Source: Paenibacillus foliorum (lineage in GTDB: Bacteria; Bacillota; Bacilli; Paenibacillales; NBRC-103111). From it: 64,000 nucleotides of DNA. Shown piece after piece: positions 30,867 through 39,032 of the stretch; position 1 is the first letter of the stretch, and each line of letters begins with the position of its first letter. Under the pieces are notes generated by a model. That model was not told the origin of the DNA, made no database searches, and saw only the letters and a program-made list of their open reading frames with translations. The stretch lies in NCBI RefSeq assembly GCF_013141765.1, contig NZ_WHOD01000027.1, positions 1 to 64,000 of the forward strand, in the 5' to 3' direction. The translations under genes and the position numbers were made by a program.

Positions 30867-32197
30867 TGGAACAACAAAATGTTGTGGAAATTAGAAATTT
30901 ATCAAAACAATATAAGATGTACTCCAAACCTTACTATAGGTTATTAGAATGGTTAACTTTCGGATTTTTTAAAAAACATAGTGTTTTTAAAGCATTAAAT
31001 AATGTGAATATAACCGTTAAAAAAGGTGAATGCTTAGGCATCATTGGACACAATGGTGCCGGCAAAAGTACTCTACTTAAAATTCTTTCCAAAGCTCTGT
31101 GGCCATCGAGTGGGTCTATCTATGCTGAAGGTAATATGGTGTCTTTGCTTGAACTTGGTACAGGATTTCATCCTGAATTAACGGGATATCAAAATATATT
31201 TAACAGTGGCAAATTACTGGGCTTTTCAGATAATTACTTAAATGATAAATTATCGTCAATAATTGATTTCTCTGAGCTAGGCGATTTTATACATCAACCT
31301 GTGAAATCATACTCATCAGGTATGTATGTTCGGTTAGCTTTTTCATTATATGCAAACTTAGAGCCTGATATTTATGTAGTTGATGAGGCTTTATCGGTTG
31401 GGGATATATTCTTTCAACAAAAGTGCTTTGATTTTTTAAATAATTTAAAATCAAAAGGAACTGCTATAATTCTAGTGACTCATGATATGCAAACAGTAAA
31501 AAAATATTGTGACAGAGTTTTGATATTAGAAGGTGGAAATGTAACACACGAAGGATTGCCACTTGAGATGGTCAATCTCTTTTACACGATGAATAATAAA
31601 CAAGGAACAAAGAATAATACAATTGAGGAGAATTTAACAAAAACCAGTGATCACTTAGTTGCCAGATTAGATATTCCAATTGAAAGCAAGATCAATGTGG
31701 AAAATGCTATTGGTGTTCGGCGTGGAGATGGAAAAGTTAAAATAATTGGTGCTGTTATCCATGATCAAGATGGGTTTGAAGTAAGAACTGTAAATACTAG
31801 TGATAAGATAAGACTCCGTATGTATGCAGAAGTCATGGAAGACATTAATGATCTTACCTTTGCCTTTCAATTTTCAGATAGACACAATACTGTAGTATTT
31901 GGGCAAAACTCCTATATGGTTAACAAAAATAAATTGACTGCACATAAAGGTGAGATTATTGCTGCATCTTTCGATATTGAAATGAATTTATTTCAAGGTC
32001 TATATACAATTATGGTTGCTGCATCCGATTGCCAAACTGAAGTTGGTAATTTAATTTATGATTGGATCGAGGGATGCATGACTCTCGAGGTTATGAAACC
32101 TTCATGGAGAACATTCCATGGTATTGCTTACATGCCTTCTTCTTTTAATTATGAAAGTTGTTTGAAAAATAAGGAGATTAATGATGAACAAAATTGA
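30866..32197 (+). CDS. wzt: Polysaccharide ABC exporter ATPase with C-terminal carbohydrate-binding domain (Wzt)
   Basis: 443 aa. Residues 1-240 are an ABC ATPase: Walker A GHNGAGKST, LELGTGFHPELTG (Wzt/TagH-type), signature YSSGMYVRLAFS, Walker B IYVVDEALSVGD. Residues about 265-443 form an additional beta-rich domain (GVRRGDGKVKIIGAVI ... FAFQFSDR ... VFGQNSYM ... YDWIEGCMTLEV) like the Wzt_C domain that, in E. coli O9a and Geobacillus S-layer systems, recognises the modified non-reducing end before export. This suggests capped chains. The adjacent methyltransferase-coiled-coil gene overlaps it by 14 nt. Confidence 0.92.
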   Translation: MEQQNVVEIRNLSKQYKMYSKPYYRLLEWLTFGFFKKHSVFKALNNVNITVKKGECLGIIGHNGAGKSTLLKILSKALWPSSGSIYAEGNMVSLLELGTGFHPELTGYQNIFNSGKLLGFSDNYLNDKLSSIIDFSELGDFIHQPVKSYSSGMYVRLAFSLYANLEPDIYVVDEALSVGDIFFQQKCFDFLNNLKSKGTAIILVTHDMQTVKKYCDRVLILEGGNVTHEGLPLEMVNLFYTMNNKQGTKNNTIEENLTKTSDHLVARLDIPIESKINVENAIGVRRGDGKVKIIGAVIHDQDGFEVRTVNTSDKIRLRMYAEVMEDINDLTFAFQFSDRHNTVVFGQNSYMVNKNKLTAHKGEIIAASFDIEMNLFQGLYTIMVAASDCQTEVGNLIYDWIEGCMTLEVMKPSWRTFHGIAYMPSSFNYESCLKNKEINDEQN

Positions 32198-33620
32198 TAT
32201 AACAACATGTTGGTGTGGTTCTTCTTTGTTGGAACTTTATTCCGAAAATTATGTTCGTTGTTTATCCTGTAATACTCTCATCAATTCTCCAAGATATGAG
32301 GATAAGTTTTTTGATGTAACTGATGAAGAACAATCGTATTATGGGAAAAATTATTGGCTCGAGCATCAAGTTAATGATCTAGGATTACAATCCATAGTCG
32401 ACAGATCAAGAACTGACTTATCTGGTAGATGTATCTATTGGTTAAAAGTTATATTAAAGTATCTTGAACCAAAAGCGACAACTTTAGAAGTTGGATTCGG
32501 TTCAGGTGGGCTAATAGCTCTACTGAATGCTTTAAGTTTCAATAGTTCAGGGATTGAGTTAAGTGATTGGGTAGTACAGTATGTTAAGGACATCTATAGA
32601 GTTAATGTATATAAAAACAAAATCGAGGATCTTGATTCGAAACCGAAAAGTTATGATTCAATCATTTTGCTTGATGTTATGGAGCATCTTCCTCAACCAT
32701 TGAAAACTATTGCGAGTGTTAGTAAGTTAATTAAAGACAATGGATATGTAATTATTCAAACTCCATGTTTCCGAAACCAAAATCTATCCTATAATGAAAT
32801 GATAGCTACAGATGATCCCTTTCTCCAAATGATGATAGATCAAGAACATTTATATCTATATACAGAAGATGGAATGAAGGAAATGTTAAAACAATTTGGG
32901 TTTGAATATTCGTATATTGAACCTGCTTTGTTCCCCTATGATATGTTCGTTGTAGCTTCCAAGAAGCCTATTATCACTAAAAAACTTGAAGATATAGAAA
33001 AATTATTAATGAAAACTCGAGAGGGTCGTATCATTATGGCTCTTTTAGATTTATATGATAAACAAGTAAAAACTGAGAACGAAGCAATACTTCGTCTGCA
33101 ATCTAATCAAAAACTAGAAATATGGCTTCAAGAAAGTGAAAAAGATAGGGTGGCTCGTTTGGAAGCTATTCAAACCTTAGAAAAGAACCTTATTGAAAGT
33201 GAAGAGGACCGAGCAGCTAGGTTAGACTTACTAAATAGAAATGATGAAATAATTCGATCTATTGAAGAAGATCGTGGTGAACGATTAAAGTCAATTTTAA
33301 CTTTAGAACAAAATCTACGACTTAGTGAAGTAGAACGAACAACATTAAATAATAATCTTAGAATTGCTGAAGAAGATCGAAGAGCACGATTAGAAGCGAT
33401 TATAACTCTTGAAGAGAACCTTAGAATTAGTGAAGATGATCGAAAAGCGCGTTTAAATAATACGATTTTTTTAGAAAAATTATTGAAAGAAACCCAACAT
33501 AATTTAGAAATAGAACAAGTACAAAATAAGAAGTTAAAAGAAGATTTAGAAACATTGCAAAATAAAATAAATAAAAATTGGTTCTTGAAAAGATATACTA
33601 GTCGTAATAAACAAAAGTAA
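32184..33620 (+). CDS. SAM methyltransferase fused to a long coiled coil (WbdD-like chain terminator candidate)
   Basis: 478 aa. The N-terminus has a possible zinc site (C9, C11, C26, C29). A class I methyltransferase domain follows (about 60-260), with SAM motif LEVGFGSGG (101-109) and LLDVMEHLP (D164-E167-H168). From about residue 290 to 465 the protein is a charged coiled coil made of repeats such as SEEDRAARL and AEEDRRARLEAIITLEENL, recurring roughly every 22-25 residues. No membrane segment is present. In E. coli O9a, WbdD caps the chain with a methyl(-phosphate) group and its coiled coil measures chain length; the same layout next to a CBM-bearing Wzt makes this a candidate equivalent. 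No kinase domain is evident. AAGGAG lies 7 nt before ATG 32184. Confidence 0.82.
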   Translation: MNKIDITTCWCGSSLLELYSENYVRCLSCNTLINSPRYEDKFFDVTDEEQSYYGKNYWLEHQVNDLGLQSIVDRSRTDLSGRCIYWLKVILKYLEPKATTLEVGFGSGGLIALLNALSFNSSGIELSDWVVQYVKDIYRVNVYKNKIEDLDSKPKSYDSIILLDVMEHLPQPLKTIASVSKLIKDNGYVIIQTPCFRNQNLSYNEMIATDDPFLQMMIDQEHLYLYTEDGMKEMLKQFGFEYSYIEPALFPYDMFVVASKKPIITKKLEDIEKLLMKTREGRIIMALLDLYDKQVKTENEAILRLQSNQKLEIWLQESEKDRVARLEAIQTLEKNLIESEEDRAARLDLLNRNDEIIRSIEEDRGERLKSILTLEQNLRLSEVERTTLNNNLRIAEEDRRARLEAIITLEENLRISEDDRKARLNNTIFLEKLLKETQHNLEIEQVQNKKLKEDLETLQNKINKNWFLKRYTSRNKQK

Positions 33621-33636
33621 GGTTAGGTGTGTAAAT

Positions 33637-35214
33637 ATGAAAGTAGCTATCGATGTTGTTCCTATAAGAAATACAGGGGAAATGGGTGGTGCGCTTTTAT
33701 TAGTTTTGGAATTAATAAAAGGCCTTGCTCTTTTTAATAAATCAGATAAATATTACTTACTAACCGCTGAGTGGAACCATCAATTTTTTGAACAATTTGA
33801 AAAGTTCGGTGTGGAAAGAATATGTGTTCATAACACTTCTTTGAAAGTTGAAAAAAACGGCAATTTATTGTTAAAAAAGATTCTCAAAAAATTATTTAAA
33901 ATATTCAATATAAAGATAAAAAAAAAAAGTAAATCTATTTTAAGAACCAATTCAATCGACATACTGTTTTGCCCAATGAGTGCAATTAGTTTAGCAGAAC
34001 CGGGTATTCCTACCCTTAGTTTGATTTACGATTTACAGCATGAATATTATCCACAATTTTTTTCAGATGAAGAAATACATCATAGAAAAAAATTTTATAA
34101 CGGAATTTGTGATCTTGCAGATTATGTAGTTTGTATTTCTGAATTCACAAAGAACACATTAATTGAGAAACTTAATTACCCGGAAAATAAGTCGAAAGTT
34201 ATTTATATTAGTATACAAGATAGATTAAATAACATAGATTCCACAGAACAAGATAGAATATTAGACAAGTTTAACCTTTCAAAAAAAATATATGCTTACT
34301 ATCCGGCAAATTTTTGGCTTCATAAAAATCATAGGATGCTCTTGGTTGCAATGTCTATTTTTTTAAACAAGCATCCAGAAATAGACTTTCATTTATGCCT
34401 CACAGGAAGTTTATTAGGGCAAGAAAATAGTTTTAATGAAATTATTAACCAAATGAATTTGCAAGGTAAAGTTCATCATTTTGGATATTTGAGTGAACTT
34501 GAGGTTTCTGCACTAATGGCGGGTGCAAACTTCCTGGTATTTCCTAGTTTATTTGAGGGATTCGGAATACCTGTAGCAGAAGCAATGAGTAATGGTATTC
34601 CAGTAATGTGTAGCAATAATACAAGTCTTCCAGAGGTCGGTGGGGATGCAGCTCAATATTTCGATCCGAGAAAACCAGAGGAAATAGCAGAGATCATGTA
34701 TATGTTAATAACGGATAATATTCTAAGACAGAAATTAATAACTAAGGGAACTGAGCAAGTTAAGAAATTTAACAGTGAAACTATGGTAAAGCATTACCAT
34801 GATACATTACATGAAGTCGCAAAAAAACAATCAGTAAAGGGAAATTTGTTGAAGGGGGTATACGGAGATAATTGGACTGAGCCTGAAGTTCTCATTTCGG
34901 TTGGAGAAGATTCAAGGAATAGGGTTATAAATATTGAAATGCATCTTCCACCTGTGTCACCACATAAGCAAGCCCAGGTATATGTGACTATAGATAATAA
35001 AAAGAAAAAACATACGTTGATAAATGGTCAAGTACAAGTGATAAAAGAAATATTACCAAGTACAAGTTGCGATATTTGTATTGAAATAGAAAATACCTTC
35101 AGACCTAAGGATATTGGGATAATGGATAAGCGGGAATTAGGGATTCAAATGATAAAAATCGAAATCAAAGATAACATAACAGGAGAGACTATTCGCACTT
35201 TTCATAAAGCATAA
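33637..35214 (+). CDS. GT4-family glycosyltransferase with C-terminal extension
   Basis: 525 aa, larger than a single GT-B domain. The donor domain shows YAYYPANFWLHKNHRMLL, HHFGYLSELEVSALM and EX7E motif EGFGIPVAE, then VMCSNNTSLPEVGGDAAQYFDP. About 120 residues after the GT domain (from about 405) look like a beta-rich accessory module with no motif I recognise. It lies between the capping methyltransferase and a GT2 enzyme and probably takes part in chain elongation. Composition is very AT-rich (about 30% G+C by eye). Confidence 0.85.
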   Translation: MKVAIDVVPIRNTGEMGGALLLVLELIKGLALFNKSDKYYLLTAEWNHQFFEQFEKFGVERICVHNTSLKVEKNGNLLLKKILKKLFKIFNIKIKKKSKSILRTNSIDILFCPMSAISLAEPGIPTLSLIYDLQHEYYPQFFSDEEIHHRKKFYNGICDLADYVVCISEFTKNTLIEKLNYPENKSKVIYISIQDRLNNIDSTEQDRILDKFNLSKKIYAYYPANFWLHKNHRMLLVAMSIFLNKHPEIDFHLCLTGSLLGQENSFNEIINQMNLQGKVHHFGYLSELEVSALMAGANFLVFPSLFEGFGIPVAEAMSNGIPVMCSNNTSLPEVGGDAAQYFDPRKPEEIAEIMYMLITDNILRQKLITKGTEQVKKFNSETMVKHYHDTLHEVAKKQSVKGNLLKGVYGDNWTEPEVLISVGEDSRNRVINIEMHLPPVSPHKQAQVYVTIDNKKKKHTLINGQVQVIKEILPSTSCDICIEIENTFRPKDIGIMDKRELGIQMIKIEIKDNITGETIRTFHKA

Positions 35215-35238
35215 ATTATATATAAGGGTTGAGTGGAA

Positions 35239-36135
35239 ATGAAAACTAAAATATCTGTGGTAACTCCATCTTACAATCAAGGGATCTTTCTTAAAAGAAC
35301 TATTGATAGTGTTTTAAATCAGAAAATTGATGATTTGGAATACCTTGTATTCGATGGTGGCAGTAAAGATGATACAGTAGAAATCCTTCAAAGTTATGGA
35401 GAAAAGTTATTCTTTATTTCACAAAAGGACGATGGGCAATCAGATGCTGTTAACAAGGGGCTAAAAAAAGCATCGGGGGAAATAATTGGCTGGTTAAACT
35501 CAGATGATGTGTACTATCCCAATGCTCTAAGAACCGTGATTGATTTTTTTAATACAAATCCTGAAGTTGATGTAGTTTATGGTAGAGCGGATCATATTGA
35601 TGAATTTGATAATTTCTTAGAAGACTATTATACGGAATCCTGGGATTATGAGAGATTAAGGGAGATCTGTTTTATTTGTCAGCCAGCTGTTTTTTTTAGA
35701 AAATCAGTGGTAGAAAAATTTGGTGTGTTAAATAAAGAACTTCGCTACTGTATGGATTATGAGTATTGGCTTAGAATTAGTAAAGATAAACCGTTTGCTT
35801 TTATAGATCAAAAACTAGCAGGTTCTAGGTTATATTCAGATAATAAAACATTAGGAAGTAGAAGAGCCGTTCACGAAGAAATTATCAGTATGTTAAAAGA
35901 AAAATCTAATAAGCCTCCTATTAGATGGATATATAATTTAGCACATGTAATCACTGAAGAGTCAGGTTATAGCCGTGGTAGTGAGAAGCAAAATTATGAA
36001 TTTGTTAAAAATGTGGTTAAGACATCAGCGTTATCTTTTTTGAAATATCAAAAAAGTATACCATTAGCTCAATGTAAAGAAATGATGGGGTGGTTACGGA
36101 GTGCACGAAAAGCAATGCTGGAGGTAAAAAAATGA
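35239..36135 (+). CDS. GT2-family glycosyltransferase
   Basis: 298 aa, GT-A fold. SVVTPSYNQGIFLKRTIDSVL at the N-terminus, FDGGSKDDTVEI, the DXD-type NSDDVYYP, and a CMDYEYWLRI block with the catalytic Asp. Typical of WcaA-type inverting enzymes using UDP or dTDP sugars. A GTG at 35233 is possible, but AAGGG lies 10 nt before ATG 35239. The next gene overlaps by 4 nt (ATGA). Confidence 0.88.
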   Translation: MKTKISVVTPSYNQGIFLKRTIDSVLNQKIDDLEYLVFDGGSKDDTVEILQSYGEKLFFISQKDDGQSDAVNKGLKKASGEIIGWLNSDDVYYPNALRTVIDFFNTNPEVDVVYGRADHIDEFDNFLEDYYTESWDYERLREICFICQPAVFFRKSVVEKFGVLNKELRYCMDYEYWLRISKDKPFAFIDQKLAGSRLYSDNKTLGSRRAVHEEIISMLKEKSNKPPIRWIYNLAHVITEESGYSRGSEKQNYEFVKNVVKTSALSFLKYQKSIPLAQCKEMMGWLRSARKAMLEVKK

Positions 36136-37289
36136 AAATTGGCTATGATGTCAGCCAAACTGCTGAGGAGATGGCGGGTTGCGGTTTTTTTGCTAAACAA
36201 ATTATATCTCATCTTATTGAACAGAATAAAGAGAATCAGTATCTATTATACCCAGTATTTTATGGATACCGCCATCCTGACTATAAGCAGGCTTTTAAAA
36301 GTGAACTTCCGAATGTGAGTAGTTTGTTTTTGGATCAATCTTGGCGTAAGGTAAATAGTATGTGGACAGATAACTCAAATATGGATGAGTTGTTGGGTTT
36401 TCCTGATTTGATTCATTCAAATAACTTTAGTTTTCCTCATGAAGTAAAAGCAAAACGAATAATGACCATTTACGATATGGGTTATTTAGATTGCCCTGAA
36501 TTTACTACAGAAGCCAATCGATTGGTATGTTTTAAAGGCGCTTTTGATGCAAGTATTTCAGCAGATCATATAATTACTATATCGGAATTCTCCAAACGAT
36601 CATTCCTTAAATATTTTCCTTATTACCCAGAAGAAAAAGTGTCGGTTGTTTATCTTGGTAATAGACCAACCCTGAATAAAGTTACGGAGACAACTTTAAT
36701 ACAGCAAGTTTTTACTAAGTTTGGTTTGAAAGAGAACTTTTGGCTCGGAGTAGGTACAGTAGAACCTAGAAAGAACTACAGGCTTCTGATTGAAGCTTAT
36801 GCAAAATTAGTGAATGAAAATAACGAAACAAAGCCACTCTATATTGCAGGTGGAAGAGGCTGGATGGAAAATGATATACAAAATCGCATAAAAGAACTAG
36901 GGATTACTGAGAAAGTGAAGTTTCTTGGATATGTGTCAGACGAAGAGTTGTCTGTCCTATATAGTCAATGCTTCGCTTTTATTTATCCGTCCCATTATGA
37001 AGGCTTTGGTTTACCTGTCTTAGAAGCAATGAGCTGTGGTGCTCCGGTTATTACAAGTAATAATTCAAGCATTCCTGAAGTTGTAGGAGATGCGGGGCTT
37101 TTAATAAACGCTAAGAAAGTTGAAAGTTTATCAGACGCTATGTTAAAGCTGAATATTCAAGAAGGTCTCAGAGAAGAACTGATATCAAAAGCTCTTATTC
37201 AAGCTGCGAAATTCTCATGGACGTATGCAGCAGACCAAGTGTTAAAAATATATGACAAGGTGATGAGTACGGAAGCATGGCACAAATAA
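36132..37289 (+). CDS. GT4-family glycosyltransferase
   Basis: 385 aa, GT-B fold. GYDVSQTAEEMAGCGFFAKQI at the N-terminus, MTIYDMGYLDCPEFT, GVGTVEPRKNYRLLIEAY, and EX7E motif EGFGLPVLE followed by VITSNNSSIPEVVGDAGLL. Related to mannosyl- and rhamnosyltransferases of surface polysaccharides. The start ATG 36132 has GGAGG 7 nt upstream. It overlaps the following GT2 gene by 13 nt, so the four transferases between 33.6 and 38.1 kb form a tight block. Confidence 0.88.
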   Translation: MKIGYDVSQTAEEMAGCGFFAKQIISHLIEQNKENQYLLYPVFYGYRHPDYKQAFKSELPNVSSLFLDQSWRKVNSMWTDNSNMDELLGFPDLIHSNNFSFPHEVKAKRIMTIYDMGYLDCPEFTTEANRLVCFKGAFDASISADHIITISEFSKRSFLKYFPYYPEEKVSVVYLGNRPTLNKVTETTLIQQVFTKFGLKENFWLGVGTVEPRKNYRLLIEAYAKLVNENNETKPLYIAGGRGWMENDIQNRIKELGITEKVKFLGYVSDEELSVLYSQCFAFIYPSHYEGFGLPVLEAMSCGAPVITSNNSSIPEVVGDAGLLINAKKVESLSDAMLKLNIQEGLREELISKALIQAAKFSWTYAADQVLKIYDKVMSTEAWHK

Positions 37290-38095
37290 ATATTAGGAAG
37301 CCAACCGTAGCTATCGTCATACCTAATCTAAATCAAGGGCATTTTTTAGAGCAAGCAATTCAGAGCATTATGAAACAGTCTAGTTTAGAATTATTTATAG
37401 CTGTTATGGATGCTGGTTCGACTGATGATTCCTTGTCTATTATAAGAAAATATAGTAACTATATCACTTATTGGAGATCGCATCCAGATGAAGGTCAAGC
37501 CGCGGCTATCAACGAAGGTATTGTAAATTTACCTGCTACTGATTATGTTTGTTGGTTAAATGCTGATGATGTTTTTTTAGAAAATGGTTTAACAACAATG
37601 GCTAAACACCTGGAAGAAAACAATAAATGTGTAGCTGTATATGCTAATGCTTATATTACAGATAGTCACAATCAGATAATAAGTTATTATCCTACAGAAA
37701 AGTTTTCCGTTGAGGGTTTAGCTCAAAGTTGTTTTATATGTCAACCGGCTACTTTAATCCGAAGTGGTGCTTGGAACGACGTATATGGTGTTGACACTTC
37801 TTTTCATATGTGTATGGATTACGATTTGTGGTGGCGATTAAGCAAAATAGGGTGCATAGATCATATAGATTCCTTCACAGCATGTTCGAGAGATCATGAA
37901 GGCACCAAGACAAATAATAATAAAGAGAAACATTACAAGGAAGCTTTTAAATTACTTAAGAAACATATAGGGTATGTGCCTTTGCATTGGTGCGTTAGTA
38001 TGATTAGAGAGATTAAATTTAAGAACACTTCTGTTGTTACTAAAATAATAAGTAAATTGGCAGGCGGATATTTGTATTTAATTAATAAGTTTTGA
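37277..38095 (+). CDS. GT2-family glycosyltransferase
   Basis: 272 aa, GT-A fold. AIVIPNLNQGHFLEQAIQSI, MDAGSTDDSLSII, LNADDVFLENG (DXD-like) and CMDYDLWWRLSKIG. Organisation resembles the GT2 gene at 35.2 kb (both share ICQPA and CMDY blocks), so they may be old paralogues that now add different residues or linkages. The start lies inside the preceding GT4 gene. Confidence 0.87.
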   Translation: MAQINIRKPTVAIVIPNLNQGHFLEQAIQSIMKQSSLELFIAVMDAGSTDDSLSIIRKYSNYITYWRSHPDEGQAAAINEGIVNLPATDYVCWLNADDVFLENGLTTMAKHLEENNKCVAVYANAYITDSHNQIISYYPTEKFSVEGLAQSCFICQPATLIRSGAWNDVYGVDTSFHMCMDYDLWWRLSKIGCIDHIDSFTACSRDHEGTKTNNNKEKHYKEAFKLLKKHIGYVPLHWCVSMIREIKFKNTSVVTKIISKLAGGYLYLINKF

Positions 38096-38153
38096 TTAGC
38101 TAAGGATTAACGAATGATCTTTGTAATTTAGTAAATTTAGATCGGAGATGCAT

Positions 38154-38981
38154 ATGGAAAATCTCTTGTATATGCAGAAAATTACCCTTGCTCTATCACG
38201 AGCAGCAGCCACATCGCAGCTTAGACAAATAGATGAAACAAAACCAATCACTTGGGAATTTTCTGGATTTAGTCAAAACGGTGAAGATGGGATTATAGAT
38301 TTTCTAACCCAAAAGATCATAAATCCAAATTATTATTTTATTGAAGTTGGCGCCTCAGATGGTATGGAAAATAATACTTCGTGGCTAGCATTCGGAAGAA
38401 AATATGAAGGAATCATGTTTGAAGGCAATGTAGATTCTTTAATAAGATTAAAGCAAAATGTTTTACCTCTAATCCTAGGTGTAGAAGGGCATCACCTTTT
38501 TGTGAGTTTAGAAAACACCGATGAAATCATTTCAAAGTCGTTGTATAGCTCACCTGATTTTTTTTCTCTGGATATAGATGGAAACGATTATTATATCGCA
38601 AAAGCTTTATTAGAAAAAGGATTTAAACCTAAAATCTTTGCTGTTGAATATAATTCTGCATTTGGTCCAAATAACAGTTTAACCATTAAGTATGATGAAA
38701 ATTTTTCGATTGATTTTGGAAATTATGAAAATTATTTATATTATGGTGTTTCAATTGCGGCATGGAAAAAACTTTTTGAATTATATGGGTATAAGTTTGT
38801 TTCAGTGGAAAGAAGAGGAGTTAATGCATTTTTCATTGATCCATCTTGTTTCGAAGGCCAATTTGTTGAAAGCCTAGACGGAATACAATTTGCTGAAAAT
38901 TTTTATCAATTAATAAAATATAAAGTTTCATGGGAAGGTCAAATTTTCCATTTAAATAATAAAGAATTATTAAAAATTTAA
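38154..38981 (+). CDS. FkbM-type SAM-dependent methyltransferase
   Basis: 275 aa. FSQNGEDGIIDFL leads into the SAM motif FIEVGASDGMENNTSW (E64-G70), then GIMFEGN, FFSLDIDGNDYYIAKALLE and KPKIFAVEYNS, the block order of FkbM-like O-methyltransferases that modify sugar hydroxyls. It is the second of three methyltransferase genes in the operon and probably methylates internal or branch sugars, while the coiled-coil enzyme may handle the chain end. GGAG lies 6 nt before ATG 38154. Confidence 0.8.
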   Translation: MENLLYMQKITLALSRAAATSQLRQIDETKPITWEFSGFSQNGEDGIIDFLTQKIINPNYYFIEVGASDGMENNTSWLAFGRKYEGIMFEGNVDSLIRLKQNVLPLILGVEGHHLFVSLENTDEIISKSLYSSPDFFSLDIDGNDYYIAKALLEKGFKPKIFAVEYNSAFGPNNSLTIKYDENFSIDFGNYENYLYYGVSIAAWKKLFELYGYKFVSVERRGVNAFFIDPSCFEGQFVESLDGIQFAENFYQLIKYKVSWEGQIFHLNNKELLKI

Positions 38982-39032
38982 TCTAATCAAATCTAATTTG
39001 CAAACAGTAATTTTAAAGAGGAGACTAACGAT

